Shown here piece by piece: positions 24,634-33,324 of a stretch of 64,000 nucleotides of DNA (within the stretch, counting starts at the first letter, position 1; the number at the start of each line of letters is the position of its first letter). Source of the stretch: CADEED01 sp041395625 (GTDB lineage: Bacteria > Pseudomonadota > Gammaproteobacteria > Steroidobacterales > Steroidobacteraceae); contig JAWLAE010000001.1 of assembly GCA_041395625.1 (NCBI GenBank), positions 806,001 to 870,000 on the forward strand, read 5' to 3'. The notes beneath the pieces were generated by a model, which was given only the letters and a program-made list of their open reading frames with translations, had not been told where the DNA came from and made no database searches. Both the position numbers and the translations under genes were made by a program.

Positions 24634-25953
24634 TCATCCGCCATCCAGCTCGGTCGGCGGCGCTGGGGCCGCGGTGATTCGCACCGTTCGAATGGCGTTG
24701 TCCGCGATCTGCAGCACTTCGAAGATTTGCGACTGCACCTGGATCACCGTACCCGCGTCCGGTATGGTCTCGAGCTGTTCCAACAACAGGCCGTTGAGAG
24801 TCTTGGGTCCATCCGTTGGCAGAGACCAGCCGAGTGCACGATTGAGCGAGCGAATGTTCGCCGCGCCATTGACGATGTAGACCCCCGTTGCCTCCTGATG
24901 CACGTCCTTGTGCGCGGCGCCGCCGGGGTCGGTCGTGAATTCGCCGACGATTTCCTCGAGCAGGTCCTCGAGCGTGATCAGCCCCTGCACGTCGCCGTAC
25001 TCGTCGATCACGAAGCCGAACCGGCGCCGATCACGTTGGAAATTCAGCAGTTGCCGGTTGAGCGGCGTGCCTTCCGGCACGAACAGGGCGCCGCGTTGAC
25101 TCGCGATTTCACGCAATGAATCGCGCGTGAGCCGACCACGCGCGAGCTCGTTCGCTACCCGTTTCATGTGCAGCACGCCCACCAGGTTCTCGAACTCGTC
25201 TTCGTAAACGGGCAAGCGCGTATGTTGTGTGTCGCGCAGCTTGTCGAGTATCTCGCCCCAGTCGTCATTGAGATCGATCGCCACGACGTCGTTGCGTGGA
25301 ATCATGATGTCATCGACGGTCACGCGTTCGAGATCCAGGATCGCCATCAGCATCTGCTGGTGACGTTGCGGAATCATCACGCCCGCTTCAGCCACGACGG
25401 TGCGCAATTCGTCTTGTGAAAGCGCGGTCTGCTGTGTTTGCTGATCAGTTTTCACGCCGACCAATCGCAGTGCTGCATTGGTCATGCGGTTGATAACCCA
25501 GACGAAGGGATAAGCGATCGTTGCCAACACGTTGTAGATCGGTGCGGCAACCAGCGCGACCGGTCGCGGGTAGAGTGCGCCGATGGTCTTCGGTCCAACT
25601 TCACAGAAGATCAACATGACGAACGTCAGCACGCCGGCGCCGAAGGCCAGCCATTCATCGTGCGCGATCTTGAGGACGATCACCGCCACCAGCGTGGCGG
25701 CAATATTGTTAACCAGGTTGTTGCCGAGCAGGATCAGGCCGATCAGCCGGTCTGGCCGAGCCAACAGCTTCTCGGCGATGATCGCGCGACGATTGCCCTG
25801 CTGGGCGAGGGTGCGCAGACGATAGCGATTGATCGCCATCAATGCCGTTTCGGTGCCCGAGAAAAATGCCGACAGTGCGAGACAGGCGGCTAGCAGACTG
25901 AACAAAAAGCCGAGCGAGAGCTGATTCACGAGCAATTCACGAGTGCCAGGCAC
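24634..25953 (-). CDS. CorB/HlyC-CorC family membrane protein (DUF21-CBS)
   Basis: A 439-aa inner-membrane protein with the order DUF21 (CNNM) membrane domain, a CBS pair and a C-terminal CorC_HlyC domain. Visible are ALSAFFSGTETALMAINRYRL, LGNNLVNN, IMIPRNDVVAIDLNDDW in the CBS pair, FGFVIDEYGDVQGLITLEDL and IVGEFTTD. E. coli YfjD/CorB and related proteins are tied to Mg/Co export or tolerance. The first codon is GTG at 25953; a GTG at 25929 is also possible, and neither has a clear ribosome site. Confidence 0.9.
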   Translation of the reverse strand: MPGTRELLVNQLSLGFLFSLLAACLALSAFFSGTETALMAINRYRLRTLAQQGNRRAIIAEKLLARPDRLIGLILLGNNLVNNIAATLVAVIVLKIAHDEWLAFGAGVLTFVMLIFCEVGPKTIGALYPRPVALVAAPIYNVLATIAYPFVWVINRMTNAALRLVGVKTDQQTQQTALSQDELRTVVAEAGVMIPQRHQQMLMAILDLERVTVDDIMIPRNDVVAIDLNDDWGEILDKLRDTQHTRLPVYEDEFENLVGVLHMKRVANELARGRLTRDSLREIASQRGALFVPEGTPLNRQLLNFQRDRRRFGFVIDEYGDVQGLITLEDLLEEIVGEFTTDPGGAAHKDVHQEATGVYIVNGAANIRSLNRALGWSLPTDGPKTLNGLLLEQLETIPDAGTVIQVQSQIFEVLQIADNAIRTVRITAAPAPPTELDGG

Positions 25954-26032
25954 TCCGGACGCCAGACACTGGCGGGGTCTCCATTCTAGGCACTCACCGC
26001 CGTGGCTGCACGAGGTCGAGAACGACGGCCGG

Positions 26033-27190
26033 TCAAATCGCTACGGTCGCCGCGTCATAGCGGAAATAATCGAGTGTTTCCTCGTTCACGAGACGCGGAT
26101 CGCCGCCTTCGCCGTGCAGCCTGGCACCGGCGGCGCGCGATTCGAGCTGCGCCGCCGCACCGCGTGGCAGTCGGGCGGCGCTATAGCGACGCAGGCTTTC
26201 GGCAACGTCGGCGGAGACATCGAGCGCGCGACTCAGAACGACCGCATCTTCCAGGGCGAGCGCTGCCCCTTGTCCGAGGAACGGCAGCATGGGATGGGCC
26301 GCGTCACCGAGTAGCGCGATGCGACCATAGTCATATCGTTCGACTGGGTCCCGGTCGAGCAGCCCCCACTGAAAACATTGTTGCGCCGGTGTCGCGCGCC
26401 AGAGTGCCGACAGTGCCGGGTGCCAGTCGGCAAACAACTCCGCGGGCACCGCGGGATCGGCCGGTATGGTCCAACTCTCGCCGGCCCACTCGCGCTGTTT
26501 GGCGAACGACACGAAGTTGAGCATTGCTCGAGGGTCGATTCGATAGCGGACGAACAACTTGCCGACTCCCCAGGCCACGGCTGAACCGGCCGGTATGGCG
26601 CGGCACTCGACGGCATGGAAAGGTAGCAGACCCCGCCAGGCCACGAAGCCTGTATACCGAGCGGCCGATTCACCTAACAGGCTCGCGCGGACCGCCGACT
26701 TGACACCGTCGGCGCCGATGACCAGATCGGCCGTGAGTCGTGTGCCATCTTCGAGGTCGACGGTAGCCTCGTCAACAGTGGCGGTCGCCCCGATGACCGC
26801 GCGACCTAACATGATCGCGCCGCGATCGCGGGTCGCTACGGCATCACGCAAAACGCCGTGCAGATCGGCGCGGTGCACGAAGGCGTACGGCGCGCCGTAC
26901 TCGGCGAGCGCCGTCGGCCCGCGAACGAATCTCGATTTCTCAACGCCAGTTAGCGGATCTTCAGCGATTTGATAAGGCGGCAGCGAAAGGCACGGCTGCA
27001 GCGCTGGCATCACCCCAAGCCAGCCGAGCGCGCGCGCTGCGTTCGGACTAACAGTTAGCCCGGCGCCGATCTCGCTTAAGGTCGCGGCTCGTTCGATCAC
27101 GCGGACGCGCCAGCCCTGCCGCTGCAGGCCGGCGGCCAGCGCAAGGCCGCCTATGCCCGCACCGACGATCAGTGCGCTACCCGGTGTCAT
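26033..27190 (-). CDS. FAD-dependent monooxygenase (salicylate/3-hydroxybenzoate hydroxylase-like)
   Basis: A 385-aa group A flavin monooxygenase. The dinucleotide motif is VGAGIGGLALAAGLQRQG with VIERA, the DG motif is IGADGVKSAVR, and the GD motif is RIALLGDAAHPMLPFLGQGA. Members hydroxylate aromatic acids with NAD(P)H and oxygen. It lies between the CorB-like gene and an aldehyde dehydrogenase gene on the same strand (31-bp gap), suggesting a shared oxidative pathway. Confidence 0.88.
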   Translation of the reverse strand: MTPGSALIVGAGIGGLALAAGLQRQGWRVRVIERAATLSEIGAGLTVSPNAARALGWLGVMPALQPCLSLPPYQIAEDPLTGVEKSRFVRGPTALAEYGAPYAFVHRADLHGVLRDAVATRDRGAIMLGRAVIGATATVDEATVDLEDGTRLTADLVIGADGVKSAVRASLLGESAARYTGFVAWRGLLPFHAVECRAIPAGSAVAWGVGKLFVRYRIDPRAMLNFVSFAKQREWAGESWTIPADPAVPAELFADWHPALSALWRATPAQQCFQWGLLDRDPVERYDYGRIALLGDAAHPMLPFLGQGAALALEDAVVLSRALDVSADVAESLRRYSAARLPRGAAAQLESRAAGARLHGEGGDPRLVNEETLDYFRYDAATVAI

Positions 27191-27221
27191 CCGGTCGCCA
27201 GTCAGTGCCAGTCCATGACCA

Positions 27222-28706
27222 TTACGGCCACGTGATCGTCACAGCTTTGGTCTTCAGATACAGATCCAGCGCATCGGCGCCAAATTCGCGACCCCAACCG
27301 GATTGTTTGAAGCCGCCGAATGGCATGGTTGGATCCATCGCCGCGTGGCAGTTCACGCCGACCTGGCCAGAGTCGATCAGTCGCACCATACGATGCGCTG
27401 TCGCGAGGTCGCGCGTCCAGACGCTGCCGGACAAACCATAGGTCGTATCATTGGCACGTTTCGCCAGTGCTGCGAGATCGTCGCCCTCGAATGTCTGAAT
27501 TGCCATCACCGGCCCGAAGATCTCCTCGCGAACGATGCGCATGTCCGGTTTGCAATCGGTGTAAACAGTCGGGGCGACAAAATAGCCCTGCTTGCCCGCG
27601 CGGGCGCCGCCGGTCAGGCATTTGGCGCCTTCTTTGGTGGCGGACTCGAAGAAGCTCTCGATACGGCCGCGCTGCTCGCCGCTGATCACTGGACCGATCA
27701 TGGTGCTGCGCTCCATGCCGTTGCCGATGGGCAGCTGCTTGCCAAACGCGGCAACGCCCGCGGCGAACTCGTCGGCAATCTTGCGATGCACGAATACGCG
27801 GCTACCGCAGACACAATTCTGCCCCTGCAGCAGAAAGGTGCTCATCGCCACGCCAGGGATGGTGGTGGTGAGATCGGCATCGGGAAATACGATGACCGGC
27901 GATTTGCCGCCGAGCTCGAGCGAGACTTTCTTCAGATTGCCGGTGGCGGCGCGAACGATGATTTTGCCGACTTCCGTGGAGCCCGTGAAGGCGATCTTGT
28001 TGACGTCATCGTGCGAAGCGAGGGCCGCGCCGGCGACTTCGCCTATTCCAGTGACGACGTTGAAGACGCCTGGGGGTACGCCGGCCTCGAGTGCCATCTC
28101 AGCCATCAGCAGCGAAGCGAGTGGCGCTTGCTCGGCCTGTTTGAGCACCAGAGTGCAGCCTGTGGCAAGCACCGGCGCAATCTTGAGCATCTCCATGCCG
28201 AAGGGATAGTTCCAGGGGGTGATCGCACCCACGACGCCGATTGGCTCGCGGGCCGTGTAGGCAAACAACTGGTCCGGCCGTTTGCCGGCGCCTGCGGAGG
28301 GCAAGGTCTGCCCGGTGATCTTGCTGGTCCAGCCAGCGTAGTAGCGCAGGAACTGCGCGCCGAAGTACCAGCAGCTCTCGCCGAATGAGATCGGCATGCC
28401 GTTGTCGAGCACGGCGAGCTCGGTGATCATCTGCTGGTGCTTTTCGAACTGCGCGGCAAATCGCAACATGACCTGCGTGCGTTCATCTGCGGTCATCTTC
28501 GACCAGGGGCCCGACAGTGCGCGCCGCGCGGCGACTACCGCCCGATCAATGTCGGCGGCGTTGCCCAAGCCGACGCGGGAAATCACTTTTTCGGTAGCCG
28601 GATCGATGACGTCCAGTTCACCGCCGCCATAGTCGTTAGTCTCCTTGCCGTCGATCCACAGTCCATGCTTGCGCTCGAGGAACTTCTGCGTAGCGGCTGA
28701 AATCAT
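27222..28706 (-). CDS. NAD(P)-dependent aldehyde dehydrogenase
   Basis: A 494-aa aldehyde dehydrogenase oxidising an aldehyde to its acid. Conserved features are the TPWNYPFGMEMLKIAPVLA cofactor segment, FTGSTEVGKII, the general base Glu in LELGGKSP, the nucleophile Cys298 in GQNCVCG and the C-terminal GGFKQSGWGREFG. It is closest in pattern to phenylacetaldehyde/betaine aldehyde dehydrogenases, but the substrate is unknown. It could oxidise the product of the GMC dehydrogenase 5 kb away. The 200-224 bp divergent gap before the transporter gene at 28931 holds no clear signal. Confidence 0.92.
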   Translation of the reverse strand: MISAATQKFLERKHGLWIDGKETNDYGGGELDVIDPATEKVISRVGLGNAADIDRAVVAARRALSGPWSKMTADERTQVMLRFAAQFEKHQQMITELAVLDNGMPISFGESCWYFGAQFLRYYAGWTSKITGQTLPSAGAGKRPDQLFAYTAREPIGVVGAITPWNYPFGMEMLKIAPVLATGCTLVLKQAEQAPLASLLMAEMALEAGVPPGVFNVVTGIGEVAGAALASHDDVNKIAFTGSTEVGKIIVRAATGNLKKVSLELGGKSPVIVFPDADLTTTIPGVAMSTFLLQGQNCVCGSRVFVHRKIADEFAAGVAAFGKQLPIGNGMERSTMIGPVISGEQRGRIESFFESATKEGAKCLTGGARAGKQGYFVAPTVYTDCKPDMRIVREEIFGPVMAIQTFEGDDLAALAKRANDTTYGLSGSVWTRDLATAHRMVRLIDSGQVGVNCHAAMDPTMPFGGFKQSGWGREFGADALDLYLKTKAVTITWP

Positions 28707-28930
28707 CGGTTGGCTCCCAAAATCCGTGTAGCTGTGACTTGCCAGCAGCGCATTCTACAACGCGGGTCGGCCCGTGCCGCGGTCGCGTCATGCGCCGAGC
28801 TGATGGATCGAAGCCAATTTGGTATTGGCCGGTGGCGACCCCCGTGCAGAGACTCGGCGGATGCCGCACACTGGTTGGCATGGGAACGAGACAACACCAT
28901 GGTTGAATGCGCAATTGGCGTACCGAGAGG

Positions 28931-30268
28931 ATGCTGAGCACCCGTCTCAAGTTGCAGTGGGCGAGTGGCGCGTTCGGCGTCGCAGTGCTGATGAACGGCA
29001 TTTCGGCGCTGGCGATGTTCTATTTCACAGTGGTTTTGCGGATGGAACCGGCGCTTGCCGGACTGTTGATCTTCGTGTCACGCATCTACGACGCGGTCAC
29101 TGACCCACTGTCCGGCTGGCTGAGCGACCGTACGAATTCGTCGCTGGGTCGGCGGCGACCGTATCTTCTGGGCGGTGCCTTCATCTCTGCGTTCTCGTTC
29201 GTCATCCTGTTCAACGTGCCGCTCGCACAGCCTGGCGTCTGGATGACGACTTGGGTCATGGTGTCGCTGCTGATCTTCACGTCAGGTTATTCGATGTTCA
29301 ACGTGCCCTATATGGCGATGCCGGCGGAGATGACCCAGGATTTCCACGAGCGTACCTCGATTCACGGCTATCGCGTGTTCATGGCGGCGCTGGGCGGTCT
29401 GGCAGTGCAATTCCTGGCCGGCAATCTCCTCGAGTCGGTGGGCAAAGATCGATCTGGCTATTCGATGGTCGGCTGGATCGGTGCCATGCTGATTTTGCTC
29501 TCGATGCTGATTGCATTTTTCGGGACAGCCAAAGCACCTGCTCCGGTAAAGTCCCTTAACAGCCTGCCGTTCATGGAGCAGGTGCGGGCGTTCGGGCGCA
29601 ATCGTCCGTTTCAGTTGATCATGGGCGTCAAGCTTGCACAGCTGATCGGCCTCAGCGCGTCGACCGGCGGACTCATTTTCTTTTTCGCCCGCGTGATCGA
29701 TCAGCCGCTCACGATTCTCGGTCCCTTCGGTCTCGCGACGACGGTGGCCGTCTTGGTCAGCGCGCCAGCACTGTTGGGGATCTCGAAGTACATTGGCAAG
29801 CGCGGCGGCTATGCCGTCGCGGCTGCGATTACCGGTCTCGCGTCGCTGTCGTGGATGTTCGCGCAGCCCGGCGAGCCGCTCTGGCTGCTGCTGTTGCGAG
29901 GTTTCTTCCTGGGAGTCGCATTCGCCGGCAACGTCATGTTCGCCATGTCGATGTTGACCGATGCCATGGAGATCGACTGGCATCGCACCGGCATGCGGCG
30001 CGAAGGCATGTACTCCGCGCTCTACAGTTTCGTCGAGAAGCTGGCGATGTCAGTAGGGCCATTGATCCTTGGCGGCGCCCTGTCGTTGGCAGGATTCAAC
30101 CCGGACAGTCCGCCGAGTGAGGTTACACCGCAGGTCCGTCAGGCAGTCCTGCTAGGCATTGCCTATGTGCCCGCCGCGATGGCACTGGTGGCGGTATCGA
30201 TCCTGTCGTTCTATCGTCTCGATCAACAGGCGCTCGCGGAGTCGCGCGCCACGCGAGTCTTGCCATGA
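28931..30268 (+). CDS. GPH-family (glycoside-pentoside-hexuronide type) MFS symporter
   Basis: A 445-aa inner-membrane carrier with about 12 TM helices. Typical of the GPH/MelB group are RIYDAVTDPLSGWLSDRTNS, LGRRRPYLLGG, FNVPYMAMPAEMTQDFHERT and DWHRTGMRREGMYSALYSF. The ATG at 28931 fits the family N-terminus (MLSTRLKLQWASG), although GAGAGG is almost adjacent to it; an ATG at 28907 is an alternative. It heads a four-gene operon and overlaps the next gene (ATGA at 30265-30268). Proteins of this group in similar bacteria are often linked to unknown substrates rather than sugars. Confidence 0.88.
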   Translation: MLSTRLKLQWASGAFGVAVLMNGISALAMFYFTVVLRMEPALAGLLIFVSRIYDAVTDPLSGWLSDRTNSSLGRRRPYLLGGAFISAFSFVILFNVPLAQPGVWMTTWVMVSLLIFTSGYSMFNVPYMAMPAEMTQDFHERTSIHGYRVFMAALGGLAVQFLAGNLLESVGKDRSGYSMVGWIGAMLILLSMLIAFFGTAKAPAPVKSLNSLPFMEQVRAFGRNRPFQLIMGVKLAQLIGLSASTGGLIFFFARVIDQPLTILGPFGLATTVAVLVSAPALLGISKYIGKRGGYAVAAAITGLASLSWMFAQPGEPLWLLLLRGFFLGVAFAGNVMFAMSMLTDAMEIDWHRTGMRREGMYSALYSFVEKLAMSVGPLILGGALSLAGFNPDSPPSEVTPQVRQAVLLGIAYVPAAMALVAVSILSFYRLDQQALAESRATRVLP

Positions 30269-30642
30269 CTCGTATCGAGGTCGAGCGATTACCCAGAGGC
30301 GCGCATCAGGCGCGAGGAGAAATCATGCCAAGCGCAGCAGAGCGAGGTCCTTTGACAGACACACCCAAGAGTCCGATCGACATGCCGCCAGAGACGGACG
30401 AACCAGCGTTTCTGCCACATCCGTTGCTGGATCGCCTGGTTGACGTAGCACTCGCGCTCGGCGCCCAATTGTATGTCGAGCGCGATCGTCGCCGCGTGCT
30501 GGAGGCGCTGTTGGTGGAGCGCGGCATCCTCGAGGCCGACGCCATCGAGCAGCATCGCTTTGCCGTCGACGCGCAGGCTCAACGCGATCAGGACCGAATC
30601 GCATTCGTGCACCGCCTGTACGGTGCCTTGAACAAACTTTAG
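30265..30642 (+). CDS. Small hypothetical protein in the GPH-methyltransferase operon
   Basis: No family recognised. The 125-aa soluble protein starts in the overlap with the transporter stop; an ATG at 30325 would give a 105-aa form. The first ~50 residues are disordered and Pro-rich; the rest looks all-helical and charged (LLDRLVDVALALGAQLYVER, DRRRVLEALLVERGILEAD). This pattern suggests a helical partner or regulatory subunit. It lies 10 bp before the methyltransferase gene and is likely to act with it or with the FAD oxidase downstream. Confidence 0.7.
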   Translation: MTRIEVERLPRGAHQARGEIMPSAAERGPLTDTPKSPIDMPPETDEPAFLPHPLLDRLVDVALALGAQLYVERDRRRVLEALLVERGILEADAIEQHRFAVDAQAQRDQDRIAFVHRLYGALNKL

Positions 30643-30652
30643 GAGCGTCGCC

Positions 30653-31759
30653 ATGAGTACTGCAACGTCACCATCCAGATCGTCGGATCGAGGCAGGCTG
30701 GGCCTATTGCCGCGTACCCCGACGCTCGAGGACGAGAGCCAGCTGGCGTTCTATGAAACGCTGCGCAACTTCGCGATCGGCGAGATGTTCCCGCGCTTGT
30801 CGGCGCAATTGGCTACCAATGCGGAGCAGCAGAAGTTGCCCGAGCGGGGCGCAAAGCTCCCGCTGCGGCAGTTGCGGGCGCTAGCCGAACCGTTGCCGCT
30901 TGCAGCCACCTGGAAACGCGTCATGCGCAGTCAGCAGCAGCTAGCCTGGGACAAGATCCGCTCTAGTCTGCTCGCCGACGCTGCCCGTTACGAGGCAGAA
31001 CTGGATGCCGCCGAAAGCGCGCATCCCGAGCGCATTCATGTCGAGCCGAATTTCGTGACCCCCGACTATGCCAAGTTCCCGATTCACTTGCAGCCGGGTG
31101 GTTATGTCGGCGACGCCCTGGCCGGCTATGTGTTTCACCATGGGACGAAGGTGTTCTATCAGGGCAATAACGATCAGGACGAGCTGCACGTATTGAATGC
31201 ACAGTACGTGCGTCCGCCGGCGGACGGCGCGGTGCGGCGGATCCTCGACGTGGGCTGCTCGATTGGCCAAGGAACGACCGCGCTCAAACAGCGGTATCCC
31301 GACGCGGAAGTCTGGGGGCTGGATGTCGCTCGACCGCTCGTCCGCTATGCTCACAAGCGCGCCGTCGATCTCGATGTCGAGGTGCATTTCAAGCAAGCGC
31401 TGGCCGAGGACACCGGCTTTCCCGACGCGCATTTCGATGTCGTGCTCGCGTACATCCTGTTCCACGAAGTGCCGGCACGGCTGTTCGACAAGATCGTCGG
31501 CGAGATGCGCCGTATCCTGCGCCCTGGCGGCACATTCACCATCATCGATGCACCCGGCGCGAACGACGGTACACTGGCAGCCGGCAATCGATTCTGGCTC
31601 GACTTCGATTCGCAATACAACTGTGAGCCGTATTCACCGGCATTCGTTGCTACCAACGTGCCCAACTTGTTGGCTCGCAATGGGTTCGAAGTGCTGCACG
31701 CCGGACCGATGCCGTCATTTCTGTGGCACACGCAGGCTGAGAAACCCGTCGCCAAGTGA
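30653..31759 (+). CDS. Class I SAM-dependent methyltransferase with N-terminal helical domain
   Basis: A 368-aa protein. The C-terminal half (from ~residue 190) is a Rossmann methyltransferase: motif I ILDVGCSIGQGTTALKQ, GLDVARPLVRYAHKRA, FDVVLAYILFHEVP and MRRILRPGGTFTIIDAPG. The first ~185 residues form an unassigned domain, partly helical, ending in NFVTPDYAKFPIHLQPGGYV. Its ATG is preceded by TAGGAGCGTCGCC. The stop overlaps the GTG start of the FAD oxidase (GTGA at 31756-31759), indicating coupling. The acceptor substrate is unknown. Confidence 0.87.
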   Translation: MSTATSPSRSSDRGRLGLLPRTPTLEDESQLAFYETLRNFAIGEMFPRLSAQLATNAEQQKLPERGAKLPLRQLRALAEPLPLAATWKRVMRSQQQLAWDKIRSSLLADAARYEAELDAAESAHPERIHVEPNFVTPDYAKFPIHLQPGGYVGDALAGYVFHHGTKVFYQGNNDQDELHVLNAQYVRPPADGAVRRILDVGCSIGQGTTALKQRYPDAEVWGLDVARPLVRYAHKRAVDLDVEVHFKQALAEDTGFPDAHFDVVLAYILFHEVPARLFDKIVGEMRRILRPGGTFTIIDAPGANDGTLAAGNRFWLDFDSQYNCEPYSPAFVATNVPNLLARNGFEVLHAGPMPSFLWHTQAEKPVAK

Positions 31760-33321
31760 GTAGTTCGATCGAGTCGTTGCGCGCGGCGTTGGGCGCTGAC
31801 AAAGTCGTCGTGGATCCGGCGACGCGCGCCCTGTACTCACAGGACGTCTATCGCGCTGGCGCAATGCCCAGCGCTGTAGTCAGTCCGACCAGCGTGGCGG
31901 AAGTGGCTGCCGCCGTCCGCGCCGCGACGACGGCGGGGCTGGCGGTGTTCGCGCGCGGCGGCGGCATGTCCTATACAGATGCCTATCTGCCGGATCGCGC
32001 TGCCTCGATCGTGCTCGATCTCCGCGGACTCAATCGGGTATTGGAGGTCAATGAGGACGACCTGACGGCGTTGGTCGAGGCGGGTTGCACCTGGGCAGAT
32101 CTGGATCAGGCGCTGGCGCCAATGGGTTTACGAGCCGTTTTCTGGGGCCCGATGTCCGGGAGGCGTGCAACCATAGGGGGCGGTATGTCACAAGGCGCTG
32201 CCACCTTCGGCTCGGGTCGACATGGCACATCGGCTGCAGCGGCACTCAGTTTTCAGGTGGTGTTAGGCGATGGTCGCATCGTCGAGACCAGCGCCAGCGC
32301 ACAGGATGGCGCGGGCGCGTTCTTTCGTAACTATGGTCCGGATCTGACGGCGTTGTTCACCGGCGACGCCGGCGCGTTCGGCATCAAGACGGCTGTGACA
32401 CTGCAACTCGAGCCCCGGCCCGCGTACGGCGACGGCCTGACGTTCGCTTTTGCGGATTTTGGCACCCTGCGTCGCGCCGTCTGTCGTGTCAGCCGGAACG
32501 GCTTGGCCACCGAGGTATTTGGTCTCGAAGGCGCGCTCGCAAGGCTCGTCGCGGGTAACCAGAGTGCCGAAGAGTCGGTGAAGGCCTGGCTCGCAGCGGG
32601 GCGTGCGCAGGGCAGCGCACTGCAGGCGGTGAAGCAGATGTCGCGCATCGCCTGGTACGGCAAACGTTTTCTCGAGGGCAGCCCCTACCTGGTGAATTTC
32701 CTCACCGAAGCGCGTGATGAGGCCACTTTGATGCGACTATTGACCGAAATACGCGAGGCAGTCGGCGAGGAGGGCCTGGAGATCGCCAACACCATGGCGG
32801 CGGTCACGCGCGCAGCACCGTTTCCAGAGTTGATGTTGTTAGGACCGGACGGTATGCGGTTGTTGCCGTTGCATGGGATTTTCGCCCCGTCCCGCGTCGA
32901 TTCGTTCCACGCTGCCTTGCAAGCGTGGCTCGCAATGCAGGGCGACGCCTGCGAGCGCCTGGGCATCAAGGTGTTCACGGTATTCGCGATGTGTGGCCCG
33001 TCCGGCTTTCTCTACGAGCCCGTGATCTATTGGCCGGACGAATGGCCCAAGCTGCATGTTGAGGCTATGCCCGCTGCCAGCCTGCAGGCTTGGCGCGAGC
33101 CGCCTGCTAATCCCGCAGCGCGTGCGCTAGTCGAACAGCTGCGCGTCGCGATCGTCGATTTGATGCGCCAGCACGGCGCATCGCATTTGCAGATAGGCCG
33201 AGCCTATCCCTATCTGCGACAGCGCGATCCAGCGTTCATTGGCTTGCTGACAGCGCTCAAGTGCGAGGTCGATCCCCGCGGATTAATCAATCCGGGTGCG
33301 CTGGGGCTGCCATTGAGCTAA
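31756..33321 (+). CDS. FAD-binding oxidase (VAO/PCMH, GlcD-like)
   Basis: A 521-aa flavoprotein of the VAO/PCMH fold. The FAD-binding domain includes PTSVAEVAAAVRAATTAGL, ARGGGMSYTDAYLP, VEAGCTWADLDQAL and the TIGGGMSQGAATFGSGRHGT loop; the C-terminal domain is GlcD/VAO-like and ends in RGLINPGALGLPL. Enzymes of this group oxidise 2-hydroxy acids, phenols or alditols. It starts at GTG 31756 and closes the operon of GPH transporter, small protein and methyltransferase. It is convergent with dapC, with only three bases between the stops. Confidence 0.88.
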   Translation: MSSSIESLRAALGADKVVVDPATRALYSQDVYRAGAMPSAVVSPTSVAEVAAAVRAATTAGLAVFARGGGMSYTDAYLPDRAASIVLDLRGLNRVLEVNEDDLTALVEAGCTWADLDQALAPMGLRAVFWGPMSGRRATIGGGMSQGAATFGSGRHGTSAAAALSFQVVLGDGRIVETSASAQDGAGAFFRNYGPDLTALFTGDAGAFGIKTAVTLQLEPRPAYGDGLTFAFADFGTLRRAVCRVSRNGLATEVFGLEGALARLVAGNQSAEESVKAWLAAGRAQGSALQAVKQMSRIAWYGKRFLEGSPYLVNFLTEARDEATLMRLLTEIREAVGEEGLEIANTMAAVTRAAPFPELMLLGPDGMRLLPLHGIFAPSRVDSFHAALQAWLAMQGDACERLGIKVFTVFAMCGPSGFLYEPVIYWPDEWPKLHVEAMPAASLQAWREPPANPAARALVEQLRVAIVDLMRQHGASHLQIGRAYPYLRQRDPAFIGLLTALKCEVDPRGLINPGALGLPLS

Positions 33322-33324
33322 CGA

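Noticed and set aside
27303..28388. 361-codon plus-strand frame opposite the aldehyde dehydrogenase
   Set aside because: The minus-strand frame has all the catalytic motifs of an aldehyde dehydrogenase; the plus-strand frame has none and is a composition effect.
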